A DNA stretch of 64,000 nt from contig LGRX02024671.1 of NCBI GenBank assembly GCA_001247695.2, forward strand, positions 103,357 to 167,356, given 5' to 3'. A model generated the notes under the pieces. It was given only the letters and a program-made list of their open reading frames with translations, searched no databases and was not told the origin of the DNA. The position numbers and the translations under genes are program-made. Origin of the DNA: Cymbomonas tetramitiformis (Eukaryota > Chlorophyta > Pyramimonadophyceae > Pyramimonadales > Pyramimonadaceae). Shown here piece after piece: positions 8,998 through 17,266 of the stretch; the stretch's first letter is position 1, and each line of letters begins with the position of its first letter.

Positions 8998-9529
8998 TTC
9001 GACGGCCGCCGTGCAAGTTTCGATCGATCACCGCCGACACCGCTGGCCGCCGAAAAACACTCCTCGAGCGACGATTGGCGGAACGAAGATCCCAAAAGTA
9101 GATTCGATCGACGAACGCACCAGAGATTCGCCACCGCCGAAGAAGCGGATTCGATGTACAGACGGCCGCCGAGTATCACATGCGTGACGACCGATCAAGA
9201 CCCATCGCTCCCTGAGCACGCGGCGATCGGCGGCGAAGCGGGACCCCCGAGCCAGTTTCGATCGACCAGCGCGCAGGAGGGGCGCCGCCGCCGAGTCAGC
9301 GGCTACGAGATATCGGCGGCCGCCGAAGATTTCAGCGCCTTGACCAATGAAAAAACACCACCCGCTCAACGCCCGGCGTTCGATGGCGTGACGCGGCCGC
9401 GTACCGGTTTCGATACACGGTCCACAAGGACGCGAGCCCCTTTGGCGAACGGCGGCCGCATGCTGGCTATTCGATCGAAAATGTTCGCAAAAGATTGGAC
9501 AGGCTGGTCAATCGGAGTCGGCGGCCGCC
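8998..9529. promoter_or_regulatory. array of alternating palindromic motifs; candidate origin or enhancer
   Basis: Two palindromic motifs alternate through the gap between divergent genes. GGCCGCC, mostly within GGCGGCCGCC, is exact at 9004, 9045, 9164, 9318 and 9523, with near matches at 9394 and 9454. (A/T)TTCGATCGA occurs at 9018, 9102, 9256 and 9469, with partial TTCGAT copies at 8998, 9149, 9379 and 9408. Iterated palindromes in a divergent intergenic region are typical of viral replication origins or enhancers. An open frame runs through the array, but its translation is low-complexity and the array argues against it being coding. Confidence 0.5.
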
Positions 9530-9621
9530 GTAGTCGCCTTCTTCAAGTACAAGGACGCCACTCAGTTTCGCACATTTGTCAGCGGTTTCCCCACACCGAA
9601 GTAGCCACCGGAAGTGAGCAG

Positions 9622-10608
9622 ATGTCGAACGTCGCGGATTGCGGAATGCTCCCACGGGACGCTCATCGAGGCTACACCGACACCGAAATACGAACCGCCG
9701 CGTCGAACGCACCGCGTCGCTTCCTCGACACGGACGAGCAATGGTTGCGTGCGGACGCCCTCGAGCATTACAGAACCGCCAGTCGCAACCTAAGTTTGAT
9801 TAAGACCCTCAGTTGGAACGTGGCCGTCTCGACTTTGCAGAGCTCCGTGAGGACATTGATGGACGAACGGGACGTCCCCAAGTACTTTTTGGAGGAACAT
9901 CGTTACCGCTTTTACCTCACCCCGTTCTTCGACGCGAGTAGCGTTTCGGGTCAGCGATACACGACCACCCTGTACTACTCCCCGCCGTGCGCCATGGCGA
10001 GAAGGCGCGCCGCGAAAGTGCTGGTCTACGGGTACGCGGTGCACGAGGATGAGACGCGCAACACGGTGTACATGATCGTATGCGACAACACGGAACAGCT
10101 TCGCGTGATCACGGACGATTTCATGTACCACCGCGTCGGCGTCGACACTCGCGTCGACGTCGATTTCGCGCACCTGAACTTGGCGCAAGAAAAACACACC
10201 CTAGGCGATCCGGATTACGCGGCGCTGGCGGACAATATCGTCGAGCGCCTTTCCGGAACCTTTTGGAAGCATCTGGATCGGCTCGCGTCTGGATGCGAAT
10301 CCACGAGACCGAGCAAGCTTGCCAGAGCACGATCCTCACCGTCATCGCAAGAACTGTTGGCGCGGTGTCCGTCGATAGACGGTGCCGAACGAGACGCGGA
10401 AGCGAACCTCGTGCTGCAGGACGCCCCGCAGATCGACCAGTCGGAGCCGACGAGAGCGCAAGCGGTCGACGTCTCGAAAAAGAGCTTTCCGGAGAGGACG
10501 AAAAAAGCGCCGGCTTCGGCGAGTGTGACTCACACCATGAAGAACCTCAAGCAAGCGGAGATGCAAAATATTTTGTTGAACAGAACAACTCTAGCCTTAC
10601 AACCGTAG
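9622..10608 (+). CDS. hypothetical protein, 328 aa
   Basis: The frame is open from 9154, but the first 150 codons cross the motif array and look non-coding. The ATG at 9622 is therefore preferred; in-frame ATGs at 9460 and 9484 are possible. The middle (residues about 60-220) looks globular, with aromatic and beta-rich stretches. The C-terminal 100 residues are polar and low-complexity, with Ser, Lys, Glu and Gln. I recognise no family. It is transcribed away from the helicase gene and convergent with the kinase gene; only 68 bases separate its stop from the kinase stop. Confidence 0.55.
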   Translation: MSNVADCGMLPRDAHRGYTDTEIRTAASNAPRRFLDTDEQWLRADALEHYRTASRNLSLIKTLSWNVAVSTLQSSVRTLMDERDVPKYFLEEHRYRFYLTPFFDASSVSGQRYTTTLYYSPPCAMARRRAAKVLVYGYAVHEDETRNTVYMIVCDNTEQLRVITDDFMYHRVGVDTRVDVDFAHLNLAQEKHTLGDPDYAALADNIVERLSGTFWKHLDRLASGCESTRPSKLARARSSPSSQELLARCPSIDGAERDAEANLVLQDAPQIDQSEPTRAQAVDVSKKSFPERTKKAPASASVTHTMKNLKQAEMQNILLNRTTLALQP

Positions 10609-10676
10609 AGGGACGATAAAACAACGTTTGTTTATTGTAACGCGACTAAAGTGAGCGTGCGACGCGTCACGCGTTT

Positions 10677-12776
10677 CTATAGAGCTTTACGACACTCCGC
10701 TTGAATCCTCTGTCGCTTGCGGTGGCGCCCTGTGTGATCGCATGACTCCTTACACTGCGCGGACGTCTCGAGAGCGAGGCCGAGGAAACTCCCAGCGTTC
10801 TTCGCCATGTAGATCCGAGGATCAGTGGAAATCTTCGCTAAGCGATACAAGTGATCCACGGTACTCACGTCGTAACGAAGCGAAACAGGCAGGTCGATGC
10901 ACGGGACCGGTAAACATCGCACGAGTCCGCTCTCTGCGATCCGCTCGAGCGAGGTGTCGCCGATGTGCTGCACATCGTAAAAATCGGAAACGCGAGACTG
11001 GTGGTCCACGGAGCGCAGATACACGAGCGTGTACTCGTGAGGCGCCACCGCCGAGAGGAAAAACGCGATCACCCGTTGTTGCTCGTGCACGGGCACGCGT
11101 CTCCGGGCGCACTCCTCCGCGCACCTCCAAAAACGACCCGTCGCGCCCAGGGTGCCCGCTTCTTCGCGCACCGAGGCTGCGCCGATCGTGCGCTCGAAAA
11201 TCCACCGCAGAAAGCAGAGCATGACGGATTGGAGCATGTGCAGTCGTGCGAAGTACGCACCCGGCGGTGTCGCCGCTTCGCCCAGCTGCCAAGTCCAGCT
11301 CTGTCCGACGCGCATGTCGTTCCAGTGGTACACCATGCAGTGCACCAACCCGTGGAGCGTGTCACACAGACCCGCGTGGTCCGTGATTGTCTCCAAAAAA
11401 CGCTCGTCCAAAAAGAGGTCGTGCTTGCACGCCATGGTGCTCCATCCTCGCGGAGCGCCAAGACAAAAAAACGCGCGGAGGCATCGCCCTTCCATGACCT
11501 GCACCGCGTCCTTCGCGCGACGAGCGCCACACTCGTCGCCGCTCGCCCCGAGAAAAAGCATGCTCTCCTCGGATCGCGTGATAGCGATCTCCAGTTCGGC
11601 GACCACGCGAGCGTCCCATCGAAGCAGCTCCGACGGGTCGCACGAGGAAGACAGGATGTGCGGTTGCCACATTCGCTGTTCGAAGCGCCAGGCGCAATGA
11701 CTGTAGTCCCGTTGCGCCGCCGTCTCGTCGAAGTGACCGCTCACGCACTGTCGCAGCAGACGAACAGTCGTCGCGTCCACCTTGTGCAGGAGGCGCTGAT
11801 GGCCCAACATGAAAAGCAGATCCGAGAAGAGTCGAAAGCAATCGTACGAAAAGGTCAAACCGTTGACGAACGAGTAGGAGTGCGCGCTCGGTACGTGAAC
11901 CATCTTCTCCGACCCTTCCCTGCGAAAAAAACCTTCCGCATTCTCGAGATCCATAAGCACGGGGACGATCTGGTCGTTCTTATCTGAACGAAGAAGGACG
12001 TTGCGCGTATGGAGATCGTGATGCAAGAAGCAACGCTTCCGTTGCAACACGCACAAGTAACAGATCACGTACAGGATGATTTGTCGGAGGGCGAGATTGA
12101 CGGCGACTCCTCTCTCGCCGCCTTCTTCGAGAAGCAAAAAGCCTGCTCCTGAAAGCAGAGGGAGGCGGCTTGTCGAGGTTTGCTCCGCGGCGGCGCACCG
12201 CCGGCGAGTCGTCTCGGAGACCTTTGCGCTGCTCAGCCAGTCGTGCAGCGTGAGATCGTGCTGCTCGACCACCATGCAGACGAAGCAAATCTCTTTCCCC
12301 TGCGCCTTCGAAGGTTTCGGTTGCCGAACGACGCACACATCCAAAAGCCGCGGAATGATGAGAACATTCTCGCTCGAGAACTCGTCGCAGAGCTGTTGAT
12401 ACCACAGGCACTCGTTCACGGGCTTGGATACCTCGGATTTCATGTGTTGGATGGTGCGCATGCCGAGCAGTTTTTCCACCTTCAACCCGCGAACTTTCAG
12501 GACGGCCCGCATCCGTCGACGCGCCGACGTGTGAAAGCCAAAGTACACGCCCTGCATCTGGTCGTCGTTCTCCGTGAAAGTCGAAACATGCTCGAAGTTC
12601 ATCACGGGAAAGATTCGACCCGTGTACCGGGACACTCCGACATGCCCGCCGTCGGTTCCTTCCAAACGGTGGGAACGGTGGTCCAGTATCCGAGTGGCGA
12701 TGTCGTGTGGCTGTTCGTCGCTCTTGCCGAACCAGTGCCGAACGACCGCGGAGGGGTTCACGACGCGCCTTTCCAT
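10677..12776 (-). CDS. protein kinase-like protein, 699 aa
   Basis: A probable Ser/Thr protein kinase. The catalytic loop HHDLHTRNV (bases 12024-11998) keeps the Asp and Asn of the HxDxxxxN pattern. It is followed by a metal-binding DLEN (near 11956-11945) in place of DFG. An upstream stretch ending in AVLKV (around 12510-12500) could supply the ATP-binding lysine. The region after the kinase core, about 380 residues, is unlike any family I know and may be a virus-specific domain. The ATG at 12776 is preferred over the upstream open frame, which runs through a TATA box at 12911. A TTCGATCGAT motif lies at 12847-12856. Viral kinases of this type often modify virion or host proteins; the target here is unknown. 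Confidence 0.75.
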   Translation of the reverse strand: MERRVVNPSAVVRHWFGKSDEQPHDIATRILDHRSHRLEGTDGGHVGVSRYTGRIFPVMNFEHVSTFTENDDQMQGVYFGFHTSARRRMRAVLKVRGLKVEKLLGMRTIQHMKSEVSKPVNECLWYQQLCDEFSSENVLIIPRLLDVCVVRQPKPSKAQGKEICFVCMVVEQHDLTLHDWLSSAKVSETTRRRCAAAEQTSTSRLPLLSGAGFLLLEEGGERGVAVNLALRQIILYVICYLCVLQRKRCFLHHDLHTRNVLLRSDKNDQIVPVLMDLENAEGFFRREGSEKMVHVPSAHSYSFVNGLTFSYDCFRLFSDLLFMLGHQRLLHKVDATTVRLLRQCVSGHFDETAAQRDYSHCAWRFEQRMWQPHILSSSCDPSELLRWDARVVAELEIAITRSEESMLFLGASGDECGARRAKDAVQVMEGRCLRAFFCLGAPRGWSTMACKHDLFLDERFLETITDHAGLCDTLHGLVHCMVYHWNDMRVGQSWTWQLGEAATPPGAYFARLHMLQSVMLCFLRWIFERTIGAASVREEAGTLGATGRFWRCAEECARRRVPVHEQQRVIAFFLSAVAPHEYTLVYLRSVDHQSRVSDFYDVQHIGDTSLERIAESGLVRCLPVPCIDLPVSLRYDVSTVDHLYRLAKISTDPRIYMAKNAGSFLGLALETSAQCKESCDHTGRHRKRQRIQAECRKAL

Positions 12777-12910
12777 CCTCCGGTCGTCGCGTCGTTGACA
12801 AAAACGATTCGATCCGCGAACTCGTGGCGATTGTGATTCGCATTCGTTCGATCGATCAGCCAAAGACGCACGACAACACACGGCGGTGTCGGAGGTTGCA
12901 CCGGGTTGCA

Positions 12911-12918
12911 TATATATA
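12911..12918. promoter_or_regulatory. TATATATA box between divergent genes
   Basis: TATATATA sits 135 bases before the kinase ATG (12776, - strand) and 203 bases before the glycoprotein ATG (13121, + strand). It is palindromic, so it could serve either gene. Confidence 0.4.
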
Positions 12919-13120
12919 CGTGTGCGCAAATCTGTACGTATTTGCCACGATTCGAGCCCGGGACGGCGAAAGGCGTGCCGACGTAAATGCATCGCGGATT
13001 TGGGGGCGCGCGGATGGGGAGGGAGGGAGAGAGAGAGAGCCGCTCGCGGAACGAATGAGCCCGCCATTCTCGAACCCTTCTCGACTGCAAAAAAACGATC
13101 GTCCGTCGCGGTCTGGGTAG

Positions 13121-15043
13121 ATGCCCGAATCGAAAAACTCCCGATCGTGGGAAAAACCGTCGCCTCCCTCTTTCTACTCCTACGAGTGCGTCACGGTCTT
13201 TTGCAGCCTCCTGCTGTTCTTCGCTCTGCTTTTCGGCTTCCTGCAGGGGTTCGGTAGAGATTTCGACTACGGCATGAGCGGAATCGCGACCGCCGCCTAC
13301 CAAGAGGTGGGTCGCACGTCCTTCTCGAACGCCTTGGAGCGTGACGCGGTCGACGATCCGTACGTTCGCGTCAACCTTTCCGACTTCTCGCGCATGGAAT
13401 ACGCCGTCTCTCACGAAGGCGTGCTGCGCGAGCACGTGACCCACACCGGCGACGGTCTCACGCAGACGCGAAGACGGCGACTCCTCGACACGGGACAAAC
13501 GCGCGTGAAATCGGCCGCCTGCTCCGGCTTCAACGCTTACGTGCGCGGCGTGCGCTTTCACCGTCTCCAATCGGACTCGTACGATTCGCGCATCGTGGGT
13601 TTCGACCTCTTCTGCAGCGACAACTCCACCCACGTCGTCGCTTACGGTGATCACTTTCGAAACAACTGCACTCACGTGGACTTCCGAGTCGGATTTCTCG
13701 TTTCGTCCGAGCACGAGTGCGAGCAGCGATGCGACGACGGCGGAGAAGATCTCGACGCCTGCGCGGCGAGTCGGAACGACGTCGACTGCGAGTACGGATG
13801 GGCCTTCGAGTATCATCACACCTCGCAGGACCGTCAAGAAAATCGATCCCTGGTGGGCGTGGTCCCTCTGCTGAACGAATCCGGCCACCGACGCTACGAC
13901 GACGGCGAGTGCTACAGCAACGAAACCTACTGTCCTTACGAGGACTCCCAAACGATACGATGCGACCGGACAGCGTATTCGAGAATGGTCGGTTTGGGAT
14001 TCGTTTTCAACACCACCACCGGATACGTGGAGAACGTGACGCACGAGTGCGCCCTCCGGTCCGAGTCTCACATAGACGCGGAGAACGTTCTCCACGTCCG
14101 AGTGTACGACGGCCATCTGAACCTTTTCGAGGGACAGGTGACGGCTCTCAACGGGTCTCGGTCCGTCTTCGACGATCACTTCGAGTTCTCGCCCACAGCG
14201 GCGCCGACCTCCAATCCCACGACGACGCACAATCCGACCGCTACGCGGGCGCCCACCGCCGCGCCCACCGCCAGTCCGACACACACTCGGACTCCGACGA
14301 CCGCGCCGACGCAAACCCCGACGAGCACGCGAACGCCGTCAATCTCGCCGACGAGCCCACCCACCGTCGCTCGCATCAGCTTGTCGGGCGATGCGATGTA
14401 CAACTCCGACGGCACCGTGGACGTCCTCGTGAACCTCTCCGACGTGCGTTCCATTCGTTACACCGTCCACTCCGACGAGCACCTTCGGGAAAACAGCACC
14501 GTCGAAACCGAAGGAACGGCCTCCCTCGGACGTCTGCTACAATCGACCGACACCCCGACCACCTCCCCCTTCCATCGAATCGCCGCGACGTGCTCCGGGT
14601 TCAACGCGTTCGTCTCGCAGATGAGCTTTCACTGGTTCGAGACGACGACTAATTGCGAATCGTACGACTGTCACCATTACACCGGGTTCGACATGCAGTG
14701 CAGCGACGGGGAGGAACATACCGTGCGGTACACGCACGAAGCGACGGAGGAGTGCTACATGATACGCTACTCCAAAGGCTTCCTGGTGTCCCCTCTGTTT
14801 CACTGCGCCCAAACGTGCAGAGATGGCTCGGAGGACGCCTCCAAATGTCCGGCGGAGAACGATGTCGTCGAGTGCGAGCACGAGTGGGCTTTTGATTTCC
14901 AAAACAACGGAGAGTACTCCTTCGAGCGTTCACCTCTCGGTGAAATAAGTCAGTCGTACAACTCGACTTCCGGCACTAACTCCGTCGGACACTACCCATA
15001 CCTGGGGGACAACTGTGCCGCGCCGACTACGACGCTTACGTAA
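13121..15043 (+). CDS. membrane-anchored Cys-rich/PT-repeat glycoprotein, N-terminal part
   Basis: ATG at 13121. A hydrophobic segment at residues about 24-45 is a signal anchor or uncleaved signal. Two copies of a Cys-rich module of about 230 residues follow, each beginning near CSGFNA and containing GFD, CSD and WAF elements. They are separated by a Ser/Pro/Thr stalk (about 14205-14370). Many N-x-S/T sites suggest a secreted or virion-surface glycoprotein. The frame stops at 15043 in the middle of the second module, and the module continues in the -1 frame at 15052-15975. A one-base change in the G run at about 15007-15011 would restore the frame. The module faintly recalls jacalin-like or VMO-I-like lectin folds, but that is a guess. 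Confidence 0.7.
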   Translation: MPESKNSRSWEKPSPPSFYSYECVTVFCSLLLFFALLFGFLQGFGRDFDYGMSGIATAAYQEVGRTSFSNALERDAVDDPYVRVNLSDFSRMEYAVSHEGVLREHVTHTGDGLTQTRRRRLLDTGQTRVKSAACSGFNAYVRGVRFHRLQSDSYDSRIVGFDLFCSDNSTHVVAYGDHFRNNCTHVDFRVGFLVSSEHECEQRCDDGGEDLDACAASRNDVDCEYGWAFEYHHTSQDRQENRSLVGVVPLLNESGHRRYDDGECYSNETYCPYEDSQTIRCDRTAYSRMVGLGFVFNTTTGYVENVTHECALRSESHIDAENVLHVRVYDGHLNLFEGQVTALNGSRSVFDDHFEFSPTAAPTSNPTTTHNPTATRAPTAAPTASPTHTRTPTTAPTQTPTSTRTPSISPTSPPTVARISLSGDAMYNSDGTVDVLVNLSDVRSIRYTVHSDEHLRENSTVETEGTASLGRLLQSTDTPTTSPFHRIAATCSGFNAFVSQMSFHWFETTTNCESYDCHHYTGFDMQCSDGEEHTVRYTHEATEECYMIRYSKGFLVSPLFHCAQTCRDGSEDASKCPAENDVVECEHEWAFDFQNNGEYSFERSPLGEISQSYNSTSGTNSVGHYPYLGDNCAAPTTTLT

Positions 15044-15051
15044 GAAGTGAA

Positions 15052-15975
15052 GTGATCGCTTGCGACAACTCCACCTACTCCAAGATGATCTCGATGGGGT
15101 TCGACTACGACACGAGCACGGGATGGGTGGTCGACGTGACTCACGAGTGCGTCATCCGGGCGGACTCGTACATCGATTCCGACAACGTCCTGCACATTCG
15201 CGCCTACAAGGACTTCGTGAACGTGCTCGTCGGATCGTTTGTGGATCTCGAAGGACACCTTTTTTTTTTCGAGGACGTCTTCGATCTGTCGCCGACGTCG
15301 ACGCCGACCTTCGCTCCGACCACGAACGCGCCCACGTCCGCTCCGACGATCGCGTGCGACTACGTACGGTCGCAATGCGTCGCCGCGTGCGACGACGCCG
15401 GTCTGTGCAACGAGCCTTACGAAGATCCGTCGAACTACGTCGCGGCTAGCAAGTACGAGGCGTGCGAGAACTACCAGTCCGCCACCATTCAGGCTTGTCG
15501 CACAACCTCGCCGACCGTCGCACCGACCGACATCCCCACCTCACACCCGACGGGTAGTCCGTTCACAACCTCGCCGACCAACGTTCCCACGACGCACCCA
15601 ACGAGCATCCCGCCCACCAGCGCCTCCCCGACCGTTTCGCCAACCCCGCCTCCGGTTTCCTCCGCGTGCAACGATGCGATCGACGAGTGCACGCACTACT
15701 CGGAGACGTGCACCTGGCAGGACTGTTACGATCTCACGGATGCCTGCTACGAGAACGAAGTCTTTATCGCGTGCGAGAAGACGGCACAACCCACCAGCGC
15801 ATCTCCGACCGATTCGCCAACGGCGGCGCCGACTTTGCCTCCGGTCAGCGCGCACTGCGACGAAGCGTTGTCCAACTGCGTCAGGGCCGATGACGATTGC
15901 ACCAGAGAACGGTGTTATCGTCTGGAATCGGAATGCTATAGCTCGGAAGTTAATAGTTTTTGTCGTAGCGGCTGA
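15052..15975 (+). CDS. Cys-rich/PT-repeat glycoprotein, C-terminal part (frame-shifted continuation)
   Basis: It has no ATG of its own that makes biological sense. The frame begins within the second copy of the module that starts in 13121-15043, and it completes that module (CDNSTYSKM... matches the first copy). It then gives three short Cys modules with C-x6-C spacing, joined by PT-rich linkers, and ends at 15975. No C-terminal membrane anchor is seen, so the N-terminal hydrophobic segment is the likely anchor. With 13121-15043 it forms a protein of about 950 residues. Confidence 0.65.
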   Translation: MIACDNSTYSKMISMGFDYDTSTGWVVDVTHECVIRADSYIDSDNVLHIRAYKDFVNVLVGSFVDLEGHLFFFEDVFDLSPTSTPTFAPTTNAPTSAPTIACDYVRSQCVAACDDAGLCNEPYEDPSNYVAASKYEACENYQSATIQACRTTSPTVAPTDIPTSHPTGSPFTTSPTNVPTTHPTSIPPTSASPTVSPTPPPVSSACNDAIDECTHYSETCTWQDCYDLTDACYENEVFIACEKTAQPTSASPTDSPTAAPTLPPVSAHCDEALSNCVRADDDCTRERCYRLESECYSSEVNSFCRSG

Positions 15976-16106
15976 TGCGTCGGATGCGCCGAAACATATG
16001 CGATTTTGCATGCCGTCGCGAACAAAATAAGGTGTTTGTGCGGCGTCGCTAGTAACAAAAAATTTACGCGATCGTTATTAAGAAGTCAAAGCTCGCGACA
16101 CCGCGA

Positions 16107-17015
16107 TTATCGCGTGTCGCTCGTATACGTCAGCTGTCGTTTGGGAGGTGGTGAGTCCGCGCTCCTTCTCGAAGAGGCTCGCTTCGCGCTCCAGCGGTCG
16201 ATGATGTTCACGCGATGGTTGAATCTCTCGGTGCGTTTCTTCATGAGAGCACGCACACTCGGCGCGATAACGCTGCTCGTCAGTTTTTGCGCCCAATCAG
16301 TTCTCATGACACGAAGGTCCCGTCGTGTCGCAAGCTTTACCAACGACACGCACTCGTGTTTTACATGCGCGAGCAATTGTTCCAAGCTGCGCTCCTTGGG
16401 ATCCGTGCATAAAGGACACACGTGTCCCACCACGTCGCAAAACATTCTGGATTTGTGTCGACACACGCTTGGCTGCGAGGAGCCCTCCATGATCACGTTC
16501 TCGCGGCAGATGGGACACGCGACCTCCTTGTGATCGTTTCGCTGCCTGCATTGCGCCTCCAAACAGGTTTTGCAGAGCGTGTGCCCGCCCTTGCAACCCA
16601 CCTCGAACTGCGTGAGATAGTCCAAACAGACAACACACTTTGCGTCTTCTAAAAGCTCTCGAACCAGTCGGGACTCCGCGAGCAACTTGTGCACCGCCGC
16701 GTCCTCGTCGCGACTCACGAGATCCTCTCTCGCGACCGTGAAATCGTCGATTCCGCAATGCGCACCGTCGGCCTCCATCACCGCTCGCAACCGCTTGTCG
16801 TAATCTACCGCCATGGCCATGACGTCCTTGTGCAGCTCGGTTTGGTCGCACGCGGTCCATCTACGCAGAAGGGATCGCAAGTATTGACGAGAGCCGTCCA
16901 CGGTGGCGGTTTCATCGAACGGGAGCTCGACGACGGTGCCTGATGAGTCGGTCATCTCGGAACCAGGAAAGATCGCCGTTAAGAGCTCCGGGCACTCGTT
17001 TAGCGCAGCCTGCAT
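16107..17015 (-). CDS. RING-finger protein, probable E3 ubiquitin ligase
   Basis: ATG at 17015, 302 codons. A C3HC4-type RING lies in the centre (bases about 16640-16505), with CVVC, then C-x-GGH, TLCKTC and finally CPIC. A second Cys/His cluster follows (CRHKSRMFC... CPLC... H-x3-H-x-C, about 16480-16350), perhaps a further zinc finger. The tail is basic and Ser-rich. RING proteins of large DNA viruses act as E3 ligases on host or viral proteins; the target here cannot be told. A TTCGATCGAT motif lies 49-58 bases upstream (17064-17073), and a TATA run lies at 17185-17198. The gene is convergent with the glycoprotein gene. Confidence 0.8.
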   Translation of the reverse strand: MQAALNECPELLTAIFPGSEMTDSSGTVVELPFDETATVDGSRQYLRSLLRRWTACDQTELHKDVMAMAVDYDKRLRAVMEADGAHCGIDDFTVAREDLVSRDEDAAVHKLLAESRLVRELLEDAKCVVCLDYLTQFEVGCKGGHTLCKTCLEAQCRQRNDHKEVACPICRENVIMEGSSQPSVCRHKSRMFCDVVGHVCPLCTDPKERSLEQLLAHVKHECVSLVKLATRRDLRVMRTDWAQKLTSSVIAPSVRALMKKRTERFNHRVNIIDRWSAKRASSRRSADSPPPKRQLTYTSDTR

Positions 17016-17184
17016 GTTGGATTGTTCGAGAAACGCCCTTCGCGGGTAAGCACGAAGCGACGATTCGATCGATGCACGCGTGGCAAGAGCTCACGTTCGA
17101 ATCACAAAAAGCTCTCCCGGAAGAAGCTTTTCGACGTGATCCGATATCGACGCTCTATTCGTCTCGGTCGGCATCGCCATATAC

Positions 17185-17198
17185 ATATATATATATAT
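17185..17198. promoter_or_regulatory. TA-repeat / TATA region
   Basis: An uninterrupted (AT)7 run, followed by a GT/GC-rich purine-pyrimidine stretch, 69-82 bases before the ATG at 17267. It is probably the promoter of the giant adhesin gene; the RING gene on the other strand could share it. Confidence 0.4.
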
Positions 17199-17266
17199 GC
17201 GTGTGCGTGTGTGCGTGTGTGCGCGCGCGAGCGGGTAGATGCATCTTGACCGACTCGTCGAAGGGC

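Noticed and set aside
9154..9621. N-terminal extension of the 9622-10608 protein.
   Set aside because: The extension crosses the palindromic motif array, is low-complexity, and starts far from any promoter signal.
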